The translations under genes were made by a program, and so were the position numbers. From positions 1 through 64,000 of the forward strand of contig JBGARJ010000014.1 in the NCBI GenBank assembly GCA_044230315.1: 64,000 nucleotides of DNA. Direction: 5' to 3'. Shown here piece after piece: positions 1-9,307 of this stretch (the stretch's first letter is position 1; every line of letters starts with the position of its first letter). The DNA comes from M3007 sp044230315 (GTDB lineage: Bacteria; Bacteroidota; Bacteroidia; Chitinophagales; Saprospiraceae). The notes under the pieces were generated by a model. The model made no database searches, was not told the origin of the DNA, and worked only from the letters and a program-made list of their open reading frames with translations.

Positions 1-54
1 TGATTGCCATAACTCGATCGCTTGACGGCGAACTTCTGAATTGTGTGCCCTCAT
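1..54 (-). CDS. N-terminal fragment of an unidentified protein, cut by the window edge
   Basis: An ATG on the minus strand at 54 opens a frame that runs off the window after 18 codons (MRAHNSEVRRQAIELWQS). The basic, helical start (EVRRQAIELW) resembles the first helix of helix-turn-helix proteins such as IS630- or IS3-type transposase N-termini, but this is a guess from 18 residues. An AAGG lies just upstream, which is weak support for the start in a group that rarely uses Shine-Dalgarno sites. It is divergent from ileS. Confidence 0.3.
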   Translation of the reverse strand, partial: MRAHNSEVRRQAIELWQS

Positions 55-138
55 ACATCCTTGATTTATTCTACAAAGTCAATGAACTTCCGGCAATCTT
101 TTATGCCGCTTTTTCAGGTAATCTTAAGGTCCGACGAC

Positions 139-228
139 AACCCTTGAACCCTTGAACCCTCTGCAACCTCTGAAACCCTGCAACCTCTGAAACCCTGCAA
201 CCTCTGAAACCTCTGAAACCCTGCAACC
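139..228. repeat. Short tandem repeat array upstream of ileS
   Basis: Three exact tandem copies of the 17-mer ctgcaacctctgaaacc lie at 161-177, 178-194 and 195-211. They are flanked by two cccttgaa units (about 139-154) and by truncated units to 228. The array ends 20 bases before the ileS start codon, so it is probably within or next to the ileS leader. No coding potential is seen. Copy number is likely variable by slippage (inference). Confidence 0.8.
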
Positions 229-248
229 AATCTAAACCGAATCATTTT

Positions 249-3200
249 ATGTACCGCGAATTTAAACACCTCAACCTCCCCGCCATCGACGCCGAGATCC
301 TCCAGTTCTGGGAAGACGAACGCATTTTTGAACGGTCGGTCGATCAGCGCGATCCCGGCAACTCGTTCGTGTTCTACGAAGGCCCGCCCTCGGCCAACGG
401 TCAGCCCGGCATTCACCACGTCATGGCGCGCGCGGTCAAAGATATTTTTTGCCGCTACCAAACCCTGAAAGGCCATCGCGTGGAGCGCAAAGGCGGTTGG
501 GATACCCACGGCCTGCCGATCGAACTGCAGGTGGAAAAAGAACTCGGCATCACCAAGGAGGATATCGGCAAGACGATCAGCGTCGAGGAATACAACCAGG
601 CTTGCCGGGCCACGGTCATGCGGTACAAAGACCTCTGGGACAGCCTGACCCGGAAAATGGGGTATTGGGTCGACCTGGAGCACCCCTATATCACGTTCGA
701 GAACGACTACATCGAGTCGGTGTGGTGGCTGCTGCAACAACTGTACAACAAGCGGACCGCGGCCGGCGAGTCGTTTCTCTACAAAGGCTTCACCATACAG
801 CCGTTCAGCCCCGCGGCCGGCACCGGCCTGTCGTCGCACGAACTCAACATGCCGGGCACGTACAAGGAGGTGACCGATTTTTCGGTGGTGGCCATGTTCA
901 AGGTGAAAAAAGACGCGACGTCGGCGTTTCTGTTCGACAGCGCCGATGAAGACCTGCGCATCCTCGCCTGGACGACCACGCCCTGGACCCTGCCCTCCAA
1001 TGTGGCCCTGACCGTAGGCCCCAACATCGCCTACGTGAAGGTCCGAACCCTGAGCCCGTACACCGGCGCGCCGCTGAGCGTGGTAGTGGCCCACGACCGC
1101 CTGAGCGCCTATTTTAACCCGGAAGATGAAAATCAGCCTCTGGAGGCGTTCCAGGTTGGCGATAAAAAACTGCCTTTCCAGGTATCGAAAAAAGGCATCA
1201 AAGGCGCTGACCTCGCCGGCGTGCGCTACGAACAACTGCTCCCCACGCCCGCCGCCTCCACCCCCCAACTCGAAGCCCAGGGCTTCCGCGTGATCACCGG
1301 CGACTTCGTGACTACCGAAGACGGCACCGGCGTAGTGCACACGGCGCCGTACTTCGGCGCCGACGACTTCCGGGCCTGCAAAGCGGCGGGGGTGCCTTAT
1401 ATCGGCATACCCAATGCCAAAGCACCCGATCTGCCTTTCCCGCTGGTGGATCGCAGGGGGCGTTTTGTGGAAGAAGTGCCGATGTTTGGCGGCCGTTTTG
1501 TCAAAGAAGAATACTACGGCGCCGAAGACCGCCAGCAGGCCGATTTCAAACCCACCGATCTGCTGATCGCCCTGCACCTGAAAGAAGCGAACAAGGCCTT
1601 CCGGATCGAAAAATACAAACACACCTATCCGCACTGCTGGCGCACCGACAAACCGGTGCTCTACTATCCGCTCGACTCCTGGTTTATCCGCGCTTCGTCG
1701 GCCAAAGAACGCATGGCCGAACTGAACCGCACGATCAACTGGAAGCCGGCTTCTACCGGTACGGGCCGTTTCGGCCAGTGGCTCGAAAACCTGCAGGACT
1801 GGAACCTCTCCCGCTCGCGCTACTGGGGCATTCCGCTGCCCATCTGGCGAACGGAAGACGGGGACGAGGAAATATGCATCGGCTCGGTAGCCGAATTGCG
1901 CCGGGAGGTGGATAAGGCCGTGGCGGCGGGCTTCATGACTGCGAACCCGTTAAACCCCGCGGGGTTCGACCTCCACCGCCCCTATATCGACGACATCGTC
2001 CTCCTTTCTCCTTCCGGCAAACCCATGCGCCGCGAACTCGACCTCATCGACGTGTGGTTCGACTCCGGCTCCATGCCCTATGCCCAATGGCATTACCCGT
2101 TTGAAAACCAGGAAAAGTGGAAACAAAATTATCCGGCCGATTTTATCGCGGAAGGCGTTGATCAAACCCGCGGCTGGTTCTACACCCTGCACGCTATTGC
2201 CGTGATGTGTTTCGACTCCGTGGCGTTCAAAAACGTGGTATCGAATGGGTTGGTGCTCGACAAAAACGGCGAGAAAATGTCCAAGTCGAAGGGCAATGCC
2301 GTCGACCCCTTCGAAACGATCGAGACCTACGGCGCCGACGCCACCCGCTGGTACATGATCAGTAACGCTGCGCCTTGGGAAAACCTCAAGTTCGACGCGG
2401 CCGGAATCGTGGAAAGCCGGAACAAGTTTTTCGGCACCCTCTTCAACACTTACAACTTTTTCGCCCTGTACGCCAACCTAGACGGCTTCCGGATGGACGA
2501 ATTCAACGTGTTGCCCTACGGCAAACGCAGTGAACTCGACCGTTGGATCATCTCCAAACTATACAGCCTGGTGGCGGAAGTGGACGAAGCCTTCGACGAC
2601 TACGAGCCGACCAAAGCCTGCCGCGCCATCGAGAATTTCGTGGACGAACACCTCTCCAACTGGTACGTGCGGTTGAGCCGCCGGCGCTTCTGGAAAGGCG
2701 AAATGGGCGACGATAAAGTGGCGGCCTACCAAACCCTGTTCGAGTGCCTGATGGTAGTGGGCCAGTTGGCCGCTCCGGTGGCGCCCTTTTTTGCCGACTG
2801 GCTCTACCGCAACCTCACGGCCCCCGTAAAAGAAATTGCAAAAGCCAAAAACACACCGCTGCGCCACGACTCGGTGCACCTCACCGACCTTACCCGCCCC
2901 GATCCCTCGAAGGTGGACAAGGGCCTGGAAAAACGCATGGACTATGCTCAGCGCATTTGCTCCCTGGCGCTGAGTATCCGCAAAAAGGAACGGCTGCGGG
3001 TGCGTTTGCCGTTGCAAAAAGTGCTGCTGCCGGTGCTCGATGCCTCATTCCAGGTTGAGGTGGAAGCCGTCAAACCGCTCATCCTGGCCGAGATCAACGT
3101 AAAAGAACTGGAATACATCACCGACGCTTCGGGATTGCTGCAAAAATCGGCCAAGGCCAATTTCAAAACCCTGGGCGCCAAACTCGGCAAAGACATGAAG

Positions 3201-3662
3201 GATATGGCCGCGCTGATCGCCGGGTTCGACAACACCCGGATCAACGCCCTGGAGCAGGCCGGATCGCTGGAAGTGACCGTCAACGGTACGGCCTATACGC
3301 TCGTGCCCGAGGATTTAGTCGTCACGACCGAAGATCTGCCCGGTTGGAAAACAGCGTCCGACGGCGCGCTCACGGTGGCGCTCGACGTGCACCTGAACGA
3401 TACGCTCCTGGCCGAAGGCCTCGCCCGCGACCTGGTGAACCGCATTCAGAACATCCGGAAGGAAAAAGACTTCAACGTCACCGACCGCGTGGTGGTCACC
3501 CTGGAAAAACATCCGGCCGTGTTGCCGGCGGTGGAGCTGTTCCACGACTATATCAAGGGTGAAACCCTGGCCACCGATCTGGTGCTGCGGGAAGCGATGA
3601 ACGGCGAAAAAGTAGAACTGAACGACGAGGTACAGTTGGGGATTGAGGTAGAGGTATCTTAA
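249..3662 (+). CDS. ileS: Isoleucyl-tRNA synthetase (IleRS, type 2-like, GIHH variant)
   Basis: Cytoplasmic class I aminoacyl-tRNA synthetase that charges tRNA-Ile. The 1137-residue length and layout fit a full enzyme: Rossmann catalytic core, CP1 editing insertion with WTTTPWTLPSN near 241-251 and GTGVVHTAPYFGADDF near 358, the KMSKS loop at 676-680, and a C-terminal anticodon-binding region. The usual HIGH signature reads G54-I-H-H57 after PSANGQP, the swapped GXHH form known from some type 2 IleRSs and, as I recall, common in Bacteroidota. No second ileS is in the window. The ATG follows a tandem repeat array. Nothing suggests truncation. Type 2 assignment is an inference from the signature and eukaryote-like length. 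Confidence 0.97.
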   Translation: MYREFKHLNLPAIDAEILQFWEDERIFERSVDQRDPGNSFVFYEGPPSANGQPGIHHVMARAVKDIFCRYQTLKGHRVERKGGWDTHGLPIELQVEKELGITKEDIGKTISVEEYNQACRATVMRYKDLWDSLTRKMGYWVDLEHPYITFENDYIESVWWLLQQLYNKRTAAGESFLYKGFTIQPFSPAAGTGLSSHELNMPGTYKEVTDFSVVAMFKVKKDATSAFLFDSADEDLRILAWTTTPWTLPSNVALTVGPNIAYVKVRTLSPYTGAPLSVVVAHDRLSAYFNPEDENQPLEAFQVGDKKLPFQVSKKGIKGADLAGVRYEQLLPTPAASTPQLEAQGFRVITGDFVTTEDGTGVVHTAPYFGADDFRACKAAGVPYIGIPNAKAPDLPFPLVDRRGRFVEEVPMFGGRFVKEEYYGAEDRQQADFKPTDLLIALHLKEANKAFRIEKYKHTYPHCWRTDKPVLYYPLDSWFIRASSAKERMAELNRTINWKPASTGTGRFGQWLENLQDWNLSRSRYWGIPLPIWRTEDGDEEICIGSVAELRREVDKAVAAGFMTANPLNPAGFDLHRPYIDDIVLLSPSGKPMRRELDLIDVWFDSGSMPYAQWHYPFENQEKWKQNYPADFIAEGVDQTRGWFYTLHAIAVMCFDSVAFKNVVSNGLVLDKNGEKMSKSKGNAVDPFETIETYGADATRWYMISNAAPWENLKFDAAGIVESRNKFFGTLFNTYNFFALYANLDGFRMDEFNVLPYGKRSELDRWIISKLYSLVAEVDEAFDDYEPTKACRAIENFVDEHLSNWYVRLSRRRFWKGEMGDDKVAAYQTLFECLMVVGQLAAPVAPFFADWLYRNLTAPVKEIAKAKNTPLRHDSVHLTDLTRPDPSKVDKGLEKRMDYAQRICSLALSIRKKERLRVRLPLQKVLLPVLDASFQVEVEAVKPLILAEINVKELEYITDASGLLQKSAKANFKTLGAKLGKDMKDMAALIAGFDNTRINALEQAGSLEVTVNGTAYTLVPEDLVVTTEDLPGWKTASDGALTVALDVHLNDTLLAEGLARDLVNRIQNIRKEKDFNVTDRVVVTLEKHPAVLPAVELFHDYIKGETLATDLVLREAMNGEKVELNDEVQLGIEVEVS

Positions 3663-3697
3663 CGCCACAAAAAAAACCGCATTTGCCGGCATCGCCT

Positions 3698-3705
3698 TAC
3701 TTTTG
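3698..3705 (+). promoter_or_regulatory. Predicted -7 promoter element of ftsK
   Basis: TACTTTTG matches the Bacteroidota -7 consensus TAnnTTTG exactly and lies 51 bases before the ftsK ATG. No convincing -33 TTG at the usual 19-21 base spacing is visible. It suggests ftsK has its own promoter although it follows ileS. Confidence 0.5.
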
Positions 3706-3756
3706 CGGAGAACCATCCCCTTTTGACACGGCGAATGGTAGATTCGCCCTTTACGT

Positions 3757-6237
3757 ATGGCCAAGAGCAAACGAGGACAAATAAGCCTGAATTTTGACGA
3801 CGAGCGCCTCTCGAAACTGTTCGGGATGTTCCTGCTTTTCCTGTCGTTTTATTTTCTCATCGCCTTTACGTCCTATTTCTTCACCTGGGAGAACGACCAC
3901 GACCTCGTCTTCCGCTTTTCCTGGGAGATTTTCCTGGGCGATGTGGAGGTGGACAATTGGCTGGGGCGCCTCGGGGCGTTCCTGGCCGATAGCATCATTT
4001 ATTGGGGTTTCGGGCTGGCTTCTTTCGGGTTTGTGTACCTGCTGTACCAATATGGCCTGGCCTTCGTGCGCCGGGTACCGTTGAGCTACTTGTCGGCCAC
4101 CTTGCAGCGCACCATTATCTGGATGGTGATCATTTCGGTGATCAGTTCCTTCTTTTTGCAAACGGTGGAGTTTCCGGTGGGTGGAGTGTTCGGGCAGGCG
4201 GTCAGCGGCTGGATACAGCGGTTCCTGGGCATACCGGGTACGATGGCGCTGCTGATCTTCAGCCTGGTGGCCGTTTTTGTGTGGAACAACAACCCCGACC
4301 TCTCTGATTTCACCTGGCGTAAACTCTGGTTCGAAACCCAGCAGGCCTGGCGCGATCTGCTCAGCGGCAACTACGGCAAACGCCGCAAAGCCGCCCAAAC
4401 GCCGCCCGCGCCGCGGAAACGCGAAGAATCCGACGATGTTACCCTGCCTATTCTCACAGCATTGGCCGACGAAAAACCGGAACCCGCCAACGCCGGAGAC
4501 GCCCTCTCCACCGGCGGGCAGCTCTCGTTCGACCTGACCAAAAAAAGCGCGCTGTTTGCCGACGACAAGCCGGCCAAAACGGCGGATTCGGCCGAAGATA
4601 CCGAACTCGAGATCAACCTGCCGCCCGCTGCTCCGGCGCCGGTGCTCCCCGAAGAGGCCGAAGCCTACAAGGCGCCTATGGTGGCTGTGCAGGAAGACAA
4701 CCCCAACCTCAGCGAACCGTACGACCCCACCCTCGAACTTTCGCATTACGAATACCCGCATCTCCAGCTCCTGCACGAGTACGACAATACCCAACTCGAG
4801 ATCGACCGCGAAGAGCTGGAAGCCAACAAAAACCAGATCCTCCACACCTTGATGAATTTCAAGATCGACATTGAAAAGATCAAGGCGACCATAGGCCCCA
4901 CCGTCACCCTGTACGAAATCGTGCCAGCCCGCGGCATCCGCATTTCCAAGATCAAAAACCTCGAAGACGATATAGCGCTCAACCTCTCGGCGCTGGGCAT
5001 CCGGATCATCGCGCCCATCCCCGGCAAGGGTACCATTGGGATCGAGGTGCCCAATAAAAAACGCCAGACGGTGGGCATGCGCGACGTACTGATGGACGAC
5101 CGTTTTAAGCGCGCCAAAATGGAGTTGCCGGTCGCGCTGGGTAAAAACATCCAGAACGAGGTGTTTGTAGCCGATCTCACCAAGATGCCGCACCTGCTCA
5201 TTGCCGGCGCTACGGGGCAGGGCAAATCAGTGGGCATCAACGTTATCCTGATGTCGTTGCTGTACAAAAAACACCCTTCGCAGGTCAAGCTCATCCTGAT
5301 CGACCCGAAGAAGGTGGAACTGTTCCCGTACAGCCGGCTGGAAAACCATTTTTTGAGTTTTTTGCCCGACCAGGTCGAACCCATTGTCACCGAAACGGCC
5401 AAAGTAGTACAAACGCTCAACTCGCTCATCATCGAGATGGAAGCCCGGTACGACCTGCTCAAACGGGCCGAAGTGCGCAACATCGCCGAATACAACGACA
5501 AGTTTGTGGCGCGCCGCCTCAGTCCGCTCAAAGGCCACCGCTTCCTGCCCTACATCGTATTGATCATCGACGAATTTGCCGACCTCATCATGACCGCCGG
5601 TAAAGAAGTGGAGCTGCCCATCGGCCGCCTGGCACAACTGTCGCGCGCAGTGGGTATTCACCTCATTATCGCGACGCAGCGGCCCTCGGTCAACATCATC
5701 ACCGGCGTCATCAAGGCCAACTTTCCCGCGCGGATCGCCTACAAGGTGGTATCGAAAGTGGACAGCCGGACCATTCTCGACGCCGGCGGCGCCGAGCAAC
5801 TCACCGGCAAAGGCGACATGCTGCTGTCGGTCGGTGGCGACGTTATCCGGCTGCAATCGGCGTTTGTCGACACGCCGGAAGTGGAACGGGTGATCGAATT
5901 TATCGCCAACCAAACCGGTTTCCCCGAGCCGTTCTTCCTGCCGGAGTTTCACAGCAACGAAGAAGGCGGAAACGCCAAGGAAGTACGCCTGTCGGACCTC
6001 GACGACATGCTGGAGGACGCCGCCCGCCTGGTGGTCGAAACCCAGCACGGCTCTACCAGCATGATCCAGCGCCGCCTCAAACTCGGCTACAACCGCGCCG
6101 GCCGGATTATGGACCAACTCGAAGCGCTCGGCATCGTCGGCCCCGCCGAAGGTTCCAAGCCCCGCGAAGTACTCTACTACGACATCATGGAGTTGGACCG
6201 CTACCTGATCGAACTGCGGAGCCGCAGCGGAAAATAG
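3757..6237 (+). CDS. ftsK: DNA translocase FtsK
   Basis: Septal DNA pump that clears and aligns chromosome termini during division. The 826-residue protein has four hydrophobic segments in its first ~175 residues, a Pro/Glu-rich linker (about 200-330), and a FtsK/SpoIIIE motor. The motor has Walker A GATGQGKS (K490) and Walker B LIIDEFADL (D605, E606). A winged-helix gamma domain at the C-terminus (about 765-826, QRRLKLGYNRAGRIMDQLE) would read orienting sequences. XerD, its usual partner at dif, is encoded 2 kb away at 8390-9301. The gene has a predicted -7 box and starts 94 bases after ileS. The short linker is typical of non-enteric FtsK. Confidence 0.97.
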   Translation: MAKSKRGQISLNFDDERLSKLFGMFLLFLSFYFLIAFTSYFFTWENDHDLVFRFSWEIFLGDVEVDNWLGRLGAFLADSIIYWGFGLASFGFVYLLYQYGLAFVRRVPLSYLSATLQRTIIWMVIISVISSFFLQTVEFPVGGVFGQAVSGWIQRFLGIPGTMALLIFSLVAVFVWNNNPDLSDFTWRKLWFETQQAWRDLLSGNYGKRRKAAQTPPAPRKREESDDVTLPILTALADEKPEPANAGDALSTGGQLSFDLTKKSALFADDKPAKTADSAEDTELEINLPPAAPAPVLPEEAEAYKAPMVAVQEDNPNLSEPYDPTLELSHYEYPHLQLLHEYDNTQLEIDREELEANKNQILHTLMNFKIDIEKIKATIGPTVTLYEIVPARGIRISKIKNLEDDIALNLSALGIRIIAPIPGKGTIGIEVPNKKRQTVGMRDVLMDDRFKRAKMELPVALGKNIQNEVFVADLTKMPHLLIAGATGQGKSVGINVILMSLLYKKHPSQVKLILIDPKKVELFPYSRLENHFLSFLPDQVEPIVTETAKVVQTLNSLIIEMEARYDLLKRAEVRNIAEYNDKFVARRLSPLKGHRFLPYIVLIIDEFADLIMTAGKEVELPIGRLAQLSRAVGIHLIIATQRPSVNIITGVIKANFPARIAYKVVSKVDSRTILDAGGAEQLTGKGDMLLSVGGDVIRLQSAFVDTPEVERVIEFIANQTGFPEPFFLPEFHSNEEGGNAKEVRLSDLDDMLEDAARLVVETQHGSTSMIQRRLKLGYNRAGRIMDQLEALGIVGPAEGSKPREVLYYDIMELDRYLIELRSRSGK

Positions 6238-6383
6238 CCGTTGGAGCGTATGCCAAATGTTTGCAAGGTAAAAAGGCATACCGGATCATCTTTTCCCAGG
6301 AACACGCAGACCTGATGTTGCACTCCACCCGTCCAGACCTGAAAACTAAATCCCGCTGAATCCTGTTTATCCTGTCCAAAAAT

Positions 6384-7427
6384 ATGCTGCGCGATCTCCG
6401 TTCCTTATCTCTCCCCGACCTCGAAGTGCTCTTTGCTTCGTGGAACGAACCGCGTTTTCGCGCCAAGCAATTGTACGAATGGCTCTGGGCGAAGTCGGCG
6501 ACCAATCTGGAGGCCATGACTAACCTGTCCAAGGACCTGCGGACGCGTTTAAAAGCCGAATTCAGCTTCCACACCTTGTATGAAGACGCGGTGCAGCACA
6601 GCGCCGACGGTACGATCAAGACCCGCTGGCTGACCCACGATGGCCACCGCATCGAAAGCGTACTGATCCCGGTGCCGGAAGACGGCCGTTTCACCGTTTG
6701 CGTGAGCACACAGGTGGGGTGCAGCCTGACCTGCGCTTTTTGCGCTACCGGCCGGATGGGTCGCAAGCGCAACCTTGACGCCTGGGAAATTGTCGACCAG
6801 GTGACCGGCGTCAACCGCCAATGCATCGAGGCATTTGGCCGCTCCATCACCAACGTGGTGTACATGGGCATGGGCGAACCGCTGTTAACCTACGGCAGCA
6901 CGATGGAGAGCATCGCCCGACTCACGGCTGCGCCGCCCATGGGGCTCGGCATGTCTGCCCGGCGTATCACTGTCAGCACGGCTGGCATCGCCAAAATGAT
7001 CCGCAAACTGGCCGACGACGGTTTCCGCAGCAACCTGGCCCTCAGCCTCCATGCGGCTGACGATGCAAAACGCAACGAGATCATGCCCATCAACGAAAGC
7101 AACAACCTGACCGCGCTGATGGAAGCCCTGGAGTATTTTTACCAGAAGACAAAAGCCCGCATGTCGTACGAGTATATCGCTTTCGAGCGCTTCAACGACA
7201 GCACCGCCGATGCGGCCAAACTGGTGCAACTCTGCCGCCGCCAATTCCCCGTGCGGGTCAACATCATCGAGTACAACCCCATCGACGGCGCGCCGTTCAC
7301 CAAAACCGGCGAAGAACGGCTCAACGCTTTTGCCGCTTACCTGGCCAAGCACGGCGTTACCGTGACGGTGCGCCGCAGCAGGGGCAAGGACATCGATGCC
7401 GCCTGCGGTCAGTTGGCCAATAAGTAA
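6384..7427 (+). CDS. rlmN: Dual-specificity 23S rRNA/tRNA adenine-C2 methyltransferase RlmN
   Basis: Radical-SAM enzyme that methylates C2 of A2503 in 23S rRNA and A37 of some tRNAs. The 347-residue protein has the 4Fe-4S motif C113-x3-C117-x2-C120 (GCSLTCAFCATG), the SAM-binding GMGEPL motif, and the methyl-carrying cysteine C341 in the C-terminal DIDAACGQL motif. The absence of Cfr-specific context and the adjacent housekeeping genes favour RlmN over the resistance homologue Cfr. It lies 146 bases after ftsK. A 7-bp inverted repeat (gtatgcc...ggcatac, 6248-6282) in that gap could be a weak terminator of ftsK. Confidence 0.95.
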   Translation: MLRDLRSLSLPDLEVLFASWNEPRFRAKQLYEWLWAKSATNLEAMTNLSKDLRTRLKAEFSFHTLYEDAVQHSADGTIKTRWLTHDGHRIESVLIPVPEDGRFTVCVSTQVGCSLTCAFCATGRMGRKRNLDAWEIVDQVTGVNRQCIEAFGRSITNVVYMGMGEPLLTYGSTMESIARLTAAPPMGLGMSARRITVSTAGIAKMIRKLADDGFRSNLALSLHAADDAKRNEIMPINESNNLTALMEALEYFYQKTKARMSYEYIAFERFNDSTADAAKLVQLCRRQFPVRVNIIEYNPIDGAPFTKTGEERLNAFAAYLAKHGVTVTVRRSRGKDIDAACGQLANK

Positions 7428-7438
7428 AGCGGCGTGCG

Positions 7439-7933
7439 TTACTTGAAAAAATCGTCGTAAGAATTCTGCTGCTTCGGCGGTTCCTCTTCGGGTGGCTGCT
7501 GCAGATCGATCGGCTCGTCCGGCGGCGGTGACGGCTCTGTTTTGGGCCGGCTCTCCAATTCTTCAAACTCGACAAATTCGTCTTCCGGCGGCTGGCCGCT
7601 TGATTTTGTGCCCGGACCGAACGGTTGCGGGCGGTTGTAATTGATCGCGCGCGTGAAGAGGTACAGCGATAAAATCGGGAAACCGACGACGGCCATTGCG
7701 CCCAGCAGGAGCCCCGCCACGGGGTTTCGTTGCAGGAGGTTTAAAAAATCCTTGCCGGTATCGGCTACTGCACGCCAGTTGATGATCAGCGCCAGGGCCA
7801 GTAAAGCCGGGGCTGCCCACCAAAGGAGGATAAATAAGCCTTTCAGGATATAAAATGCCGCTACCAGAAACAGGATACCGAAGATAAGGCATCCCAAGCC
7901 TCCGCCACCGCGGCCATATCGAACATAGATCAT
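7439..7933 (-). CDS. Small membrane protein of unknown function with acidic proline-rich tail
   Basis: A 164-residue protein I do not recognise. It begins with a glycine-rich stretch (YGRGGGGLG), followed by hydrophobic segments at about 14-36, 37-52 and 70-92, and then a 65-residue tail rich in Pro, Glu and Asp ending in YDDFFK. The tail is probably disordered and cytoplasmic or periplasmic. It is the last gene of a leftward run (secreted protein, xerD, EVE protein), 22 bases after the EVE gene, so probably co-transcribed. It converges with rlmN with 11 bases between stops. Confidence 0.65.
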   Translation of the reverse strand: MIYVRYGRGGGGLGCLIFGILFLVAAFYILKGLFILLWWAAPALLALALIINWRAVADTGKDFLNLLQRNPVAGLLLGAMAVVGFPILSLYLFTRAINYNRPQPFGPGTKSSGQPPEDEFVEFEELESRPKTEPSPPPDEPIDLQQPPEEEPPKQQNSYDDFFK

Positions 7934-7955
7934 GGTATAAAAACAATAAAGTGCC

Positions 7956-8369
7956 TCAAAGTTGGGTCCGCCCCAGGGCTAAGAGGGTGGAAAATTCGTC
8001 CAATGTGGCCGGCATTACCGACAAACGGCCATTGCGCACCAAGCCGAACTGCTGCAGCGCCGGGTGGGCCTTGATCGCCGTCAGGGGCACGGGCTGTGCC
8101 AGCCGTTTGACGGGCTCGAGGTCGACGGCCGACCAATCGCCTTTCTCAGCGGTGGGGTCGGGGTAGTGCGTTCGGGCTACCCGGGCGATCCCCACGATTT
8201 CCAGTCCGATATTGCTGTGGTAGAACAGGCACAGGTCGCCCGTCTGCATGGCGCGCAGGTTGTTGCGGGCCTGGTAATTGCGCACGCCGTCCCAGCGGGT
8301 GCGTCCGTCGGCAACCAGTTGCTCAAAACTATACGTGTCGGGTTCCGATTTGACCAGCCAGTACGTCAT
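7956..8369 (-). CDS. EVE domain-containing protein
   Basis: A 137-residue single-domain EVE (PUA-like) protein, related to human THYN1 and bacterial proteins thought to bind modified nucleobases. The N-terminus MTYWLVKSEPDTYSFEQL and the motifs TRWDGVRNYQARNNLRAM, GDLCLFYHSN and VGIARV are the family hallmarks. The start is placed at the ATG at 8369, because the upstream in-frame ATG at 8393 adds eight non-conserved residues that run into xerD. It follows xerD by 20 bases on the same strand. No restriction gene is adjacent, so a defence role is not indicated here; a housekeeping or RNA-related role is equally possible. Confidence 0.9.
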   Translation of the reverse strand: MTYWLVKSEPDTYSFEQLVADGRTRWDGVRNYQARNNLRAMQTGDLCLFYHSNIGLEIVGIARVARTHYPDPTAEKGDWSAVDLEPVKRLAQPVPLTAIKAHPALQQFGLVRNGRLSVMPATLDEFSTLLALGRTQL

Positions 8370-8389
8370 GGAAGTTTGAAGTTTGGGTT

Positions 8390-9301
8390 TCAAAATTGAA
8401 ATTTGACGCGGGGGTGATAAAGATAGATCGTTTCTTTGAGGTATTCGGTGTCGAGGTGGGTGTAAATCTCGGTGGTGGTGATGCTCTCGTGCCCGAGCAT
8501 ATCCTGCACGGCCTTGAGGTCGGCCCCGCCTTCCACGAGGTGGGTGGCGAAAGAATGGCGGAAGGTGTGCGGGCTGATCTTTTTGCGGATCCCGGCTTTT
8601 GCCGCCAAGTCCTTAATGATATAGAACACCATCACGCGCGACATGCGGGCGCCGCGGCGGTTCAGGAAAACGATATTTTCCTGACCGGGTTTGATCTCCT
8701 GCAGTACGCGCACGTGTTCGAGGTATTGCCCGAGGTATTTGACGGCTTCGGCGCCTATGGGCACCAGCCGTTCTTTGTTGTTTTTGCCGAGTACTTTGAT
8801 AAAACCGGCGGCCAGGAAGAGGTAACTGATCCGCAGGTTGACCAACTCGCTCACCCGGAGCCCGCAGGCATACAACGTTTCGAGGATGGCGCGGTTGCGC
8901 AGGCCCTGGGGTTCGCTCAGGTCGACGGCCGCCAGCATTTGCCGGATTTCATGCACCGACAATACTTCCGGCATTTTGCGGCGGAGCCGCGGCCCTTCGA
9001 GCAGTTCGGTGGGATCGTCGTCGAGCAAATCCTCCACCATCAAAAACTTGTAGAATGCCCGGAGCCCCGAGATCAGCCGGGCCTGCGAACTTGCCTCGAG
9101 CCCCAGCCGGTTGACCCAATGAATAAAGCCTTCCAAATCGCTGTGCTGTACCTGCAAGGGCTGGATTTCCAAGCCGTTAAGCTCCAGGTACTGCACAAAC
9201 TTTTGCATATCGCCCAGGTACGCGTCGCGGGTATTGGGGCTCAGCGATCGCTCGAGCATCAGGTAGGTGCGAAAATGTTGCAGCGCTGCGGGCCAGGTCA
9301 T
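8390..9301 (-). CDS. xerD: Site-specific tyrosine recombinase XerD
   Basis: Tyrosine recombinase that resolves chromosome dimers at dif together with XerC, activated by FtsK. The 303-residue protein has an N-terminal core-binding SAM-like domain and a C-terminal catalytic domain. The full catalytic set is visible: R149 (CGLRVSEL), K173, H245/R248 (HTFRHSFATHL), H271 (LGHESITTT) and Y280 (IYTHLD). I start it at the ATG at 9301 because a perfect TAccTTTG box (9308-9315) ends six bases before it, which would make the mRNA leaderless. The TTG at 9310 lies inside that box. No dif site was identified in the window. XerC-like annotation cannot be wholly excluded. Confidence 0.93.
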   Translation of the reverse strand: MTWPAALQHFRTYLMLERSLSPNTRDAYLGDMQKFVQYLELNGLEIQPLQVQHSDLEGFIHWVNRLGLEASSQARLISGLRAFYKFLMVEDLLDDDPTELLEGPRLRRKMPEVLSVHEIRQMLAAVDLSEPQGLRNRAILETLYACGLRVSELVNLRISYLFLAAGFIKVLGKNNKERLVPIGAEAVKYLGQYLEHVRVLQEIKPGQENIVFLNRRGARMSRVMVFYIIKDLAAKAGIRKKISPHTFRHSFATHLVEGGADLKAVQDMLGHESITTTEIYTHLDTEYLKETIYLYHPRVKFQF

Positions 9302-9307
9302 GATCGG

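Noticed and set aside
139..228. Tandem 17-mers considered as a CRISPR or an origin iteron array
   Set aside because: Units are contiguous with no spacers, and no DnaA-box pattern or replication gene accompanies them.
114..1634. Minus-strand open frame of about 500 codons antisense to ileS
   Set aside because: Low-complexity His/Arg/Val-rich translation with no domain; a by-product of GC-rich codon usage opposite a certain gene.
6384..7427. RlmN considered as the antibiotic-resistance homologue Cfr
   Set aside because: Chromosomal housekeeping context and typical RlmN sequence features give no reason to call Cfr.
7956..8369. EVE-domain gene considered as part of a defence island
   Set aside because: Neighbours are xerD and a small membrane protein; no restriction, methylase or nuclease gene is present.
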